From Bacillota bacterium (GTDB taxonomy: Bacteria > Bacillota > GCA-003054495 > Carboxydocellales > JAJZTU01): 8,476 nucleotides of DNA. Both the position numbers and the translations under genes were made by a program. The notes under the pieces were generated by a model. It did not search any database, was not told the DNA's origin, and worked only from the letters and a program-made list of their open reading frames with translations. Positions within the stretch are counted from its first letter, which is position 1. The number at the start of each line of letters is the position of its first letter. The stretch is taken from positions 1-8,476 of the forward strand of contig JAJZTU010000139.1 of the NCBI GenBank assembly GCA_021848765.1, given 5' to 3'. Shown here one piece after another: positions 1 through 6,120 of this stretch.

Positions 1-1396
1 AGATCCGGTGGAGGTCCAGGTAGTGCCGGGCCTGACCCCGGAACCTGACCTGACTGCCCGTAGGGTCTGTTTGCTTCCACCCTTCATCCCCGTACACATC
101 CACCCCGAACTTTGCTCCCAGGCGGCTGATGACCTGCCTCCGGTAGCGGCCGCTGATTTCCTTGGCCAGGTGGTAGACCACCCGCTCGAAGTCAGACAGG
201 TAGTCAAGGGGTGTCAGTTCCACTCCGGTTTGCTGCAGAATCTGCCCGGTAATATCCAGGTTGAGCGACTGGTCATACCGGTTGATTAAGGCGGGTAAGA
301 TGAACTCCTCCGGACACCTGACCTGCTCCTCCATGATTTCTTCCAGCAATTTTTCTAACCAGGGCTCCAGACGGCCTGCGTACAAGTTTCTGTATTCATT
401 ATTGAGCGCAGTAGACCCCACAAAGCTTACATCACAACTGTACTGCCGCTCATCACCGTCTTCCAGGGGGGCGCCCAAACGCCTGGTGTTGGTTGCCGCC
501 GGCAAGTAATAGACATTCTCTAATCCGATGCTGCTTAACTTTTCTACCACATTGGAATCATAGATAAAATTCAGGACATGGGGTTTGCGGCTCTTTTCCT
601 GATACAGGGTGAAGGCAGGAGTATCCACCGTCCAGGCCGCATAAGGAAGCTGCAGCTGTTCGCAAATTTCCACCAGTCTCGGACTCAGGTTAATGGATAA
701 CACAAAAGTGGGCCGGAACCTGGACAAGTCCCGGAAAATGCCCTCATCCTCCTGCCACCATTTCATGCTCTTCACTTTAAAACCCAGGTCGCTGAAAGCT
801 TCCACCAGGTCCCCGGCAAAAGTCGGGTGTTCATAAATGGCAACTCTCAGATCGGTGTCACGGGTGTTAGGGTGGCAACTATTATGGCCGCAGTTGTTGC
901 GGATTGCGGCATAATAGGCAGGATACAGGACGGTAAGCCGGTTATTTTCACAAAAGGCAATTTCCCCGGACAGCGGCAGCGCTGTGTACGCTTCCCTGCC
1001 GAAAAGGAAATGCACCCGCCTGTCCTGCAGCAGACTATGTAAATCCCGGGTAGCCAGCAGGTGGTAAAAAAACTCCGGGTTAGCCTCCACCACATAAATC
1101 TCCTGCTCCTGGGAAACCGAAGCCAAAATCTCCTCCAATTCGTAACCCAATCCTAAACCGAGGACAACCAGTTTCACACCTGTTGCCAGCTCCGGAAGCT
1201 CCACCTTAACTTTCCGGGGAGCGTATTTGCTGTATATATACCGCTCCGTGCCATCCCGTTTAATCTTGCAAGTGAATGCTCCATCCCTGGCGGGTTCAAG
1301 TTTAATCTCCCCGGGGCTGAAGTCCTGTACTACCTGCCAGAGCTGCGGGCGGCATTCCCGGAGGCGCTTTAAGTTGTGCTCAAAAATATTTTCCAT
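1..1396 (-). CDS. Maf-like/CgeB-type glycosyltransferase, partial (3' end beyond left edge)
   Basis: Reading the minus strand from an ATG at 1396 gives 465 codons with no stop before the window edge, so the C-terminus is missing. A GAGGAAG ribosome site lies six bases before the ATG. Residues about 1-170 resemble the N-terminal region of motility accessory factor (Maf) proteins: YIYSKYAP (53-60), then a Rossmann-like strand and loop with VVLGLGLGYE (77-86) and an acidic strand end VVEANPEF (102-109). Residues about 180-465 look like the DUF3880 plus CgeB-type glycosyltransferase group 1 pair: AWTVDTP (254-260), YYLPAATN (296-303), CDVSFVGS (321-328) and VDVYGDEGW (432-440). I infer a cytoplasmic glycosyltransferase acting on a protein or surface glycan, possibly flagellin, using sugars made by the upstream genes. 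It is the most distal gene seen in the run, 82 bases after the PseC-type gene. Donor and acceptor cannot be read from sequence. Confidence 0.87.
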   Translation of the reverse strand, partial: MENIFEHNLKRLRECRPQLWQVVQDFSPGEIKLEPARDGAFTCKIKRDGTERYIYSKYAPRKVKVELPELATGVKLVVLGLGLGYELEEILASVSQEQEIYVVEANPEFFYHLLATRDLHSLLQDRRVHFLFGREAYTALPLSGEIAFCENNRLTVLYPAYYAAIRNNCGHNSCHPNTRDTDLRVAIYEHPTFAGDLVEAFSDLGFKVKSMKWWQEDEGIFRDLSRFRPTFVLSINLSPRLVEICEQLQLPYAAWTVDTPAFTLYQEKSRKPHVLNFIYDSNVVEKLSSIGLENVYYLPAATNTRRLGAPLEDGDERQYSCDVSFVGSTALNNEYRNLYAGRLEPWLEKLLEEIMEEQVRCPEEFILPALINRYDQSLNLDITGQILQQTGVELTPLDYLSDFERVVYHLAKEISGRYRRQVISRLGAKFGVDVYGDEGWKQTDPTGSQVRFRGQARHYLDLHRI

Positions 1397-1447
1397 AAGC
1401 CACTTCCTCGGAGTGTCCTACAACCAGAACTTATCTCAGACGGCGAA

Positions 1448-1482
1448 ATAGCAACTTTCATCAAAATATGAACAACTGCTAT
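1448..1482. repeat. Imperfect inverted repeat in the gap after the pseC-type gene
   Basis: ATAGCA at 1448-1453 pairs with TGCTAT at 1477-1482, and an inner TCAT/ATGA pair flanks an AT-rich loop, with mismatches between the two arms. The right arm contains the TAG stop of the aminotransferase gene. No T-run follows on the minus strand, so it is not a standard intrinsic terminator. It could be an mRNA stem in the 82-base leader of the next gene, or chance. Confidence 0.25.
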
Positions 1483-2672
1483 ATACTAAAATACGTTACC
1501 ACCTTGCTCACCGCTTCTATGACGTCCCGGACGTCCCCTTCAGTCATCCCTGGAAACAGGGGCAAGGTCAGCATGCGCTCATACAGTTTCTCGGCTTCCG
1601 GACATAACCCGGGTCTATACCCGTGGGATTGGTAATAGGGATGCAGGTACACCGGAATATAATGCACATTTACCCCGATGTTTTCCGCCAACATAGCCTC
1701 AAAAATCTCTTTTCTCCCTGCTTTGAGCTTCTCCAACTCCAGTTGGAGGACATACAGATGCCAGGAGGACCGGGCATCCTCCGCCTGCCAGGGGACAATT
1801 ACCCCCGGCAGGTCCTTAAAGGCCTCATTATAAATCCCGGCATACCGGCGTCGTACCGCTAAGAACATCTCGCTTTTGGCCAACTGGCTAATCCCCAGGG
1901 CAGCCTGGAAATCAGTGATTCTGTAGTTATAACCCAGGGCCTGCTGCTCATAATACCAAAGTCCGTGATCCTCCATGAGCAGCCGTTTATCCCGGGTAAT
2001 GCCGTGGTTGCGGAAGAGAAGCAGCCTTTCATATAAACCGGGATCATTTGTAGTTACCATACCACCTTCACCGGTAGTAATATGTTTGACCGGGTGAAAA
2101 CTAAAAGTGGTCAGGTCGCTGATTGAACCTACCTTCTGTCCCTGATAGGCCGCACCAAGGGCATGGGCGGCATCTTCAATAACCGGCAGGTTAAACTCAG
2201 CGGCAATTTTTTTGATAACATCAAGTCTTGCCGGCTGACCGGTATAATCCACCGGAATGATGGCTTTCGTACGTTCAGTGATTTTACGGGCAATATCTTC
2301 AGGGTCAATGTTATAGGTTTGGGGGTCAATATCGGCAAAAACTACCCGGCCGCCCTGGTAAAGGACACAGTTGGCCGAGGCCGCAAAGGTCATTGGGGTG
2401 GTGATTACTTCATCCCTGGGATTGATTCCGGCGGCAAAAACCGCTGCATGAAGGGCAGCCGTCCCGGTAGCCACGGCTACCGCATACTTTGCCCCTACAT
2501 AATCAGCAAACTTTTGTTCAAATTCCTGAATTTTAGGACCGGTAGTCAGAAAGGGACTGCACAGGACCTCAACCACTGCCGCAATATCGCTTTCATCTAC
2601 CGACTGCCGGGCATAAGGCAAAAATTCCTGCCGGACCGGTTCTCCCCCGCAAATAGCCGGCAATCCCCTCAT
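1479..2672 (-). CDS. pseC: PseC-type aminotransferase (UDP-4-amino-4,6-dideoxy-N-acetyl-beta-L-altrosamine transaminase)
   Basis: This is a 397-residue, full-length DegT/DnrJ/EryC1/StrS family enzyme, PLP-dependent and cytosolic. In the Pse pathway PseC moves an amino group from glutamate to C4 of the 4-keto sugar made by PseB. Features typical of PseC are visible: FLPYARQSVDESDI (17-30), FLTTGPK (41-47), EDAAHALGA (166-174) with Asp167 placed to bind the PLP ring nitrogen, SFHPVKHITTGEGG (191-204) with the Schiff-base Lys196, HGITRD (223-228), GYNYRITDFQAALG (247-260) and VNVHYIPVYLHPYY (334-347). The ATG at 2672 has an AGGGGAG site four bases upstream, slightly close. It follows the SDR gene by 28 bases. 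The dehydratase two genes upstream is not a textbook PseB, so the exact sugar isomer made here is less certain than the family. Confidence 0.9.
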   Translation of the reverse strand: MRGLPAICGGEPVRQEFLPYARQSVDESDIAAVVEVLCSPFLTTGPKIQEFEQKFADYVGAKYAVAVATGTAALHAAVFAAGINPRDEVITTPMTFAASANCVLYQGGRVVFADIDPQTYNIDPEDIARKITERTKAIIPVDYTGQPARLDVIKKIAAEFNLPVIEDAAHALGAAYQGQKVGSISDLTTFSFHPVKHITTGEGGMVTTNDPGLYERLLLFRNHGITRDKRLLMEDHGLWYYEQQALGYNYRITDFQAALGISQLAKSEMFLAVRRRYAGIYNEAFKDLPGVIVPWQAEDARSSWHLYVLQLELEKLKAGRKEIFEAMLAENIGVNVHYIPVYLHPYYQSHGYRPGLCPEAEKLYERMLTLPLFPGMTEGDVRDVIEAVSKVVTYFSI

Positions 2673-2700
2673 TAAACTCCCCTACTTTCCTTGTGTTGCG

Positions 2701-3642
2701 TTAGCTTTCTTTATCCCTGATCCAGGCTTCAGTACGCCTGATACCCTCTTCCAAACTTACCCCAGGCTCCCAGCCAAGCATGCTCTTGGCCTTGCTGAAA
2801 TCACACAATAATTTGGGCACCTCGCTCTGGGGATGGATATGGGGGACATGTTGAATCTGTTCAGGTGAACTTGCAATTAAACGGGCAAGGTCATTAATGG
2901 AGATATCCCGCCCCAAGCCGGCATTAAGGATATGGCCATCAGCGTCCTGGGAATAACCGGCCATGGTTACAAACCGGGCACAGTCTTCTACATAAAGCAG
3001 GTCCCGGGTCTGGGTGCCGTCACCATAGATATTTAAGGTTTCGCCCTGCAGGTTGCGCTGGATGAAAATGGCCACTACCCCGCCCTCCCCCGAGCTTTTC
3101 TGAAAGGGCCCATAGGTATTAAACGGCCGGAGCACTACTACCGGTAGGCGGTAGGCATAGTAGTAGGACAACACCAGGTTTTCACCGGCAATTTTCGCCC
3201 CGGCATATGGCGAAGCAGGTTTGGTAGGCCACTGCTCGCTAACCCCCTGGTCTGACTGGGCCTGGGCATAAACCATACAGGTACTCATGAAGACCATTTT
3301 GGTCCCCCTGCTCCGGCACCGTTCCAGAAGATTAAAGGTACCCACAACATCATTATTAAAAGTAGTTTTAGGGTCATCAATACTATCCTGAACATTGATA
3401 CTGGCTGCCAGGTGGTAGCAGATATCCAAGGGTATCTTAAAGATTTCCTCCAGGAGAGGGCCATCCTGAATATCTCCCTGTATAAATGCCTTAAAATTTT
3501 CCTGACCCATGAATTCCGCCAAGTTTTGCGCCTCGCCATTGGACAGGTCGTCTAAAACCCATACCTCATGGTTATCAAGCAAAAGTTGATTAACTACCCA
3601 GCGCCCGATAAACCCGGCGCCCCCGGTCACCAAAACTTTCAC
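2701..3642 (-). CDS. Extended SDR NAD-dependent sugar epimerase/dehydratase
   Basis: This is a 313-residue member of the extended short-chain dehydrogenase/reductase family (GalE/RmlB-like) acting on a nucleotide sugar. The N-terminal NAD site is VTGGAGFIG (5-13). The acidic residues ending strand 2, VLDDLSN (29-35), favour NAD over NADP. The catalytic set is probably Thr121 in STCMVY, Tyr146 and Lys150 in SPYAGAK (144-150). Further family marks are LRPFNTYGP (171-179) and IYGDGTQTRDLLYVED (205-220). I chose the GTG at 3642 because AGGAGG lies nine bases before it and the protein then starts directly with the Rossmann strand. An ATG at 3660 would add six residues encoded by the ribosome site itself. 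It sits between the dehydratase and PseC-type genes. The usual Pse pathway needs no such enzyme, so its step (for example a 4-epimerisation or a side-branch sugar) is unknown. Confidence 0.88.
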   Translation of the reverse strand: MKVLVTGGAGFIGRWVVNQLLLDNHEVWVLDDLSNGEAQNLAEFMGQENFKAFIQGDIQDGPLLEEIFKIPLDICYHLAASINVQDSIDDPKTTFNNDVVGTFNLLERCRSRGTKMVFMSTCMVYAQAQSDQGVSEQWPTKPASPYAGAKIAGENLVLSYYYAYRLPVVVLRPFNTYGPFQKSSGEGGVVAIFIQRNLQGETLNIYGDGTQTRDLLYVEDCARFVTMAGYSQDADGHILNAGLGRDISINDLARLIASSPEQIQHVPHIHPQSEVPKLLCDFSKAKSMLGWEPGVSLEEGIRRTEAWIRDKES

Positions 3643-3651
3643 CCGGAAATT

Positions 3652-3657
3652 CCTCCT
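3652..3657 (-). promoter_or_regulatory. Ribosome binding site fixing the GTG start of the SDR gene
   Basis: AGGAGG on the minus strand, nine bases before the GTG at 3642. It overlaps the in-frame ATG at 3660, whose own upstream sequence has no comparable site. This decides for the shorter protein. Confidence 0.7.
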
Positions 3658-3678
3658 CATCTACGGCGAAGTTTAGTC

Positions 3679-4707
3679 TTATTTCCTGCGTTGTTCGATT
3701 AAGCCCTCTCTGAACAACAACTCCCGCAGTCCCTCTTTGCATAGGGGTTCAACATCTTTTGAACTATATGTTTTTTGAGTTGCCGGCCTCGCGCCCGCAT
3801 AATTAAAGGGTCCCCCGATATAGCTGGGCGGAATGGCAAACATGTGGTCAAATTCCATAGCGTATTTGGCTTCTTCCTGGGTCATTAATTCCTCAAATAA
3901 CTTTTCCCCCGGCCTTAAACCGATTATTTCAGTTTCGATTTCTTCAGGCCGGTAACCACACCGGGGAGCGAATTCTTCAATAAATACCTGAGCCAGGTCG
4001 ATAACCCGGACTACCGGCATCTTCAGGACAAAAATCTCCCCTCCCCGGGCTCTTTGTGCTGCTTCCAGTGTCAGCTGCACGGCCTGGCCCTGGCTCATCA
4101 TAAACCTGGTCATTTCCGGCACGGTAACCGTAACCGGACCACCGTTTACTATCTGTCTTTTAAACAACGGGATAACTGAACCCCGGGAACCCATGACATT
4201 TCCAAACCGTACAGCGGCAAAAACCGTCCGGCTTGTCCCCTTATAGTAGTCGGCCGCAGACATAAGTCTCTCAGCCACCAGCTTGGTGGCCCCCATGGTG
4301 TTGGCAGGACTGATGGCCTTGTCGCTGCTGGTATAGATGACCTTTTCCACATTCAGTTCCATGGCCAGGTCAATAACGTTCTGGGTACCGATAATGTTGG
4401 TCTTAACCGCCTCGAAAGGATTATATTCACAGGATGGGACATGTTTTAACGCTGCCAGGTGAAATACCATCTCAATCCCATCCATAGCCCGCCGCAGCCG
4501 GTCTTTATCCCGGATATCCCCGATTAGGTAGCGCAGATAAGGTTTACTACCCAAGTCCTGCTGCAATTCATGCTGTTTATCTTCATCCCGGCTGAAAATC
4601 CGAATAACTTGCGGCCGGTAGTTAAGGATCGCCTTGATCAGGCTCTGACCCAAAGAACCGGTACCACCTATAACGAGGATTTTCTTACCCTCCAGCAAAG
4701 CCTTCAT
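3679..4707 (-). CDS. UDP-GlcNAc 4,6-dehydratase-like SDR (single-domain FlaA1/PseB/CapD family, Met-type active site)
   Basis: This 342-residue soluble protein belongs to the polysaccharide-biosynthesis SDR family that converts UDP-GlcNAc to a 4-keto-6-deoxy sugar. It shows the nucleotide site GGTGSLG (14-20), GDIRDKDRL (63-71), HLAALKHVPSCEYNPFEAVK (83-102), SSDKA (127-131), GATK (139-142), RFGNVMGSRGSVIP (167-180) and LRPGEKLFEEL (264-274). Asp129, Lys130 and Lys142 are in place, but the usual Tyr of PseB/FlaA1 is Met138, as I recall for the membrane-bound WbpM/CapD class. There is no N-terminal membrane domain. I prefer the ATG at 4707, which has GAGGTG six bases upstream; a GTG at 4716 with AAGGA eight bases upstream is an alternative. 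It most likely feeds the SDR and PseC-type enzymes that follow. Whether C5 is inverted (Pse route) or retained is open. Confidence 0.87.
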   Translation of the reverse strand: MKALLEGKKILVIGGTGSLGQSLIKAILNYRPQVIRIFSRDEDKQHELQQDLGSKPYLRYLIGDIRDKDRLRRAMDGIEMVFHLAALKHVPSCEYNPFEAVKTNIIGTQNVIDLAMELNVEKVIYTSSDKAISPANTMGATKLVAERLMSAADYYKGTSRTVFAAVRFGNVMGSRGSVIPLFKRQIVNGGPVTVTVPEMTRFMMSQGQAVQLTLEAAQRARGGEIFVLKMPVVRVIDLAQVFIEEFAPRCGYRPEEIETEIIGLRPGEKLFEELMTQEEAKYAMEFDHMFAIPPSYIGGPFNYAGARPATQKTYSSKDVEPLCKEGLRELLFREGLIEQRRK

Positions 4708-4713
4708 TAATTG

Positions 4714-4719
4714 CACCTC
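4714..4719 (-). promoter_or_regulatory. Ribosome binding site for the dehydratase gene
   Basis: GAGGTG on the minus strand, six bases before the ATG at 4707. Its last three bases are the alternative GTG start at 4716, so the two starts exclude each other. AAGGA further upstream could serve the GTG. Confidence 0.5.
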
Positions 4720-4729
4720 GACGGTCCTT

Positions 4730-4763
4730 CATAGACTGATTGTTCATATTAATGCACAGACTG
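4730..4763. repeat. Short direct repeat in the intergenic gap before the dehydratase gene
   Basis: CATAGACTG at 4730-4738 and CACAGACTG at 4755-4763 match in eight of nine positions with a period of 25 bases. They flank an AT-rich stretch. They might be a regulator site or chance. The gap (4708-4785) has no convincing promoter: the best minus-strand pair I see is CTGAAA, 16 bases, TAATAT, with four of six matches in each box. Confidence 0.2.
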
Positions 4764-4785
4764 TATTTTTCAGATCAATACTTGG

Positions 4786-5379
4786 TTATAGCTTTATTTT
4801 CTGCAGCAAGACTGCCGTTTGTTCCTGAAATGTCTCCAATTGGGGTACCAGTTCATATTCCAACAAATCACTAATTAAAACAAAATCCCGGTTCTCCCAT
4901 GCTCCCAGCAACTCCCCCACCCGCTGCTGGAAGGTATTCAGTTCATCAAGGAACCTCCTTCCGTCAAGATCTACAGGCAAACCTGTCACATAGTCAACGG
5001 TATGCTTGAATATTGTCAGTATTTCTTCCAATTGGGAGATAACATCGAGAAAACGTAGAGTCCCTTCCCCCTCGTTACCTGACTGGATTAACTCAACAAT
5101 CTTATATATTGCGGCCGTCAGGGTTGGAATTCCCTCACTTACATGGCCCAGCCCGCTGTAAACCACTTCTTCCAGCGAGACTACCGTTATGGCAACCTCC
5201 TGAGGTTGGTTTTTCTCAAGTATTGTCACCAAATCTTCCGTAACGGCAATCCCGTCAACCCGGATACCTATTACCACCAGCCTATCTTCCCGGAACACCT
5301 GCTCCAGAGCGGGAATAATCTCCCCCGGGGACAATCCTGCTTCATAATTTATTTCCTGCCCGTTGACTAAAATCCGCAT
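4786..5379 (-). CDS. Unrecognised 197-residue protein, possible beta-rich head and helical tail
   Basis: I do not recognise this family. It is a real gene by its signals: AAGGAGG lies eight bases before the ATG, the frame fills the space between two confident genes, and it lies on the same strand. Residues 1-68 alternate short hydrophobic strands with one helix (MRILVNGQEI, then a helix near 18-30, then LVVIGIRVDG, then EVAITVVS), a pattern that could be a small ubiquitin-like or similar alpha/beta fold. Residues about 84-197 are rich in Leu, Glu and Gln and look helical, with a break near 132-140 (TGLPVDLDG) and an acidic segment DLLEYELVPQLE (171-182). There is no signal peptide, membrane segment, cysteine pair or nucleotide motif. 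It lies between the Leg-like and Pse-like modules. A helper, scaffold or chaperone-like role in glycosylation or flagellar assembly is possible but only guessed from position. Confidence 0.85.
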   Translation of the reverse strand: MRILVNGQEINYEAGLSPGEIIPALEQVFREDRLVVIGIRVDGIAVTEDLVTILEKNQPQEVAITVVSLEEVVYSGLGHVSEGIPTLTAAIYKIVELIQSGNEGEGTLRFLDVISQLEEILTIFKHTVDYVTGLPVDLDGRRFLDELNTFQQRVGELLGAWENRDFVLISDLLEYELVPQLETFQEQTAVLLQKIKL

Positions 5380-5387
5380 GTTCTTTT

Positions 5388-5394
5388 CCTCCTT
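5388..5394 (-). promoter_or_regulatory. Strong ribosome binding site for the 197-residue protein
   Basis: AAGGAGG on the minus strand, eight bases before the ATG at 5379. It is among the best matches to the 16S rRNA tail in the window and suggests this unrecognised gene is well translated. Confidence 0.7.
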
Positions 5395-5433
5395 GTTCTC
5401 TCTGCTCCCCTAGCTATTCTTGCCGCAATAATT

Positions 5434-6120
5434 TCAACTTTCAGGCAAATCACCTTCTCTAACCGGTTCAAAGGCTTTTTTCTTAATTAATCTCCCCGGA
5501 TTTCCCACTACTACTGAGTTGTCAGGAATATCATTTATCACTACACAACCTGCACCAACTGTCACATTCCTGCCTATTTTCACACCTTGGATAATTGAAC
5601 TTCCAATACCAATCATGCTCAGATCACCTATTGCAACTCCACCGGCAACTTTTACCCCAGGAGCTAGATGACAATGGTCCTCAATTCTACAATCATGTTC
5701 TATTATTGTACCGGTATTGATAATACAATTTTTGCCGATAAACGAGTCTGTATTGACTACACATCCGGGCATAATGACCGTTCCTTCACTTACATTAACG
5801 GTGTCATCGATTATTGCCATAGGTGAAATGATAACCGGAAAAGTAAATCCGATTGCTTTCGCCTTAATGAACAATTTTTGCCGCTTTATATTATCGCTAA
5901 CACTCCCAACAGTAATAAAGGCATATTGAATACCTGTGGCATAAAAACCTGCTAAATTATCATCAGTACCTACAACCTTTATATCATTTATTAAGCTGTC
6001 TTCAGACTTAAAATTGTCTAGAATACCTGCAATCTCAAAGCCATCTAACATTTTCAGTTGTGATATTACAACCTTACAATGTCCGCCACCACCTATCAAG
6101 ATTATTTTTTTCTTATCCAA
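5434..6120 (-). CDS. PglD/NeuD-family sugar O- or N-acetyltransferase (LegH-like)
   Basis: This 228-residue protein has the two-part layout of PglD/NeuD enzymes. An N-terminal Rossmann-like sugar-nucleotide domain starts with LIGGGGHCKVV (8-18). From about residue 98 onward a left-handed beta-helix of hexapeptide repeats follows (for example VIMPGC, FIGKNC, VAIGDLSMIG, KIGRNVTVGAG), ending in VVVGNPGR (203-210). His142 in IEHDC matches the catalytic His of PglD. In the LegH role it would use acetyl-CoA to acetylate the C4 amine made by the LegC-type enzyme. Such enzymes act in the cytosol, usually as trimers. The start is TTG at 6120, supported by AAGGAGGG six bases upstream and no nearer Met. 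The gene overlaps the aminotransferase by eight bases, suggesting translational coupling. O-acetylation of a nonulosonic acid (NeuD role) is the main alternative. Confidence 0.9.
   Translation of the reverse strand: MDKKKIILIGGGGHCKVVISQLKMLDGFEIAGILDNFKSEDSLINDIKVVGTDDNLAGFYATGIQYAFITVGSVSDNIKRQKLFIKAKAIGFTFPVIISPMAIIDDTVNVSEGTVIMPGCVVNTDSFIGKNCIINTGTIIEHDCRIEDHCHLAPGVKVAGGVAIGDLSMIGIGSSIIQGVKIGRNVTVGAGCVVINDIPDNSVVVGNPGRLIKKKAFEPVREGDLPES

Noticed and set aside
847..1095. Open frames on both strands around 827-1095
   Set aside because: They lie inside the long minus-strand glycosyltransferase frame, in other phases, and have no ribosome site or recognisable protein motif.
1448..1482. Dyad after the pseC-type gene as an intrinsic terminator
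   Set aside because: The stem is imperfect and no T-run follows on the minus strand, so termination is not supported; it is kept only as a weak inverted repeat.
2163..2675. A 170-residue plus-strand open frame opposite the PseC-type gene
   Set aside because: It is antisense to a confident full-length aminotransferase and shows no family motif. Its length is a by-product of the codon pattern of the real gene.
4739..4749. TTGTTCATATT also occurs, in opposite orientation, in the gap near 1465-1476
   Set aside because: It is an 11-base AT-rich match without extended similarity, which is expected by chance in a window of this size.
5734..5742. GCCGATAA on the plus strand, resembling a sigma-28 flagellar -10 box
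   Set aside because: It is inside the acetyltransferase gene on the wrong strand, with no TAAA box at the right distance.
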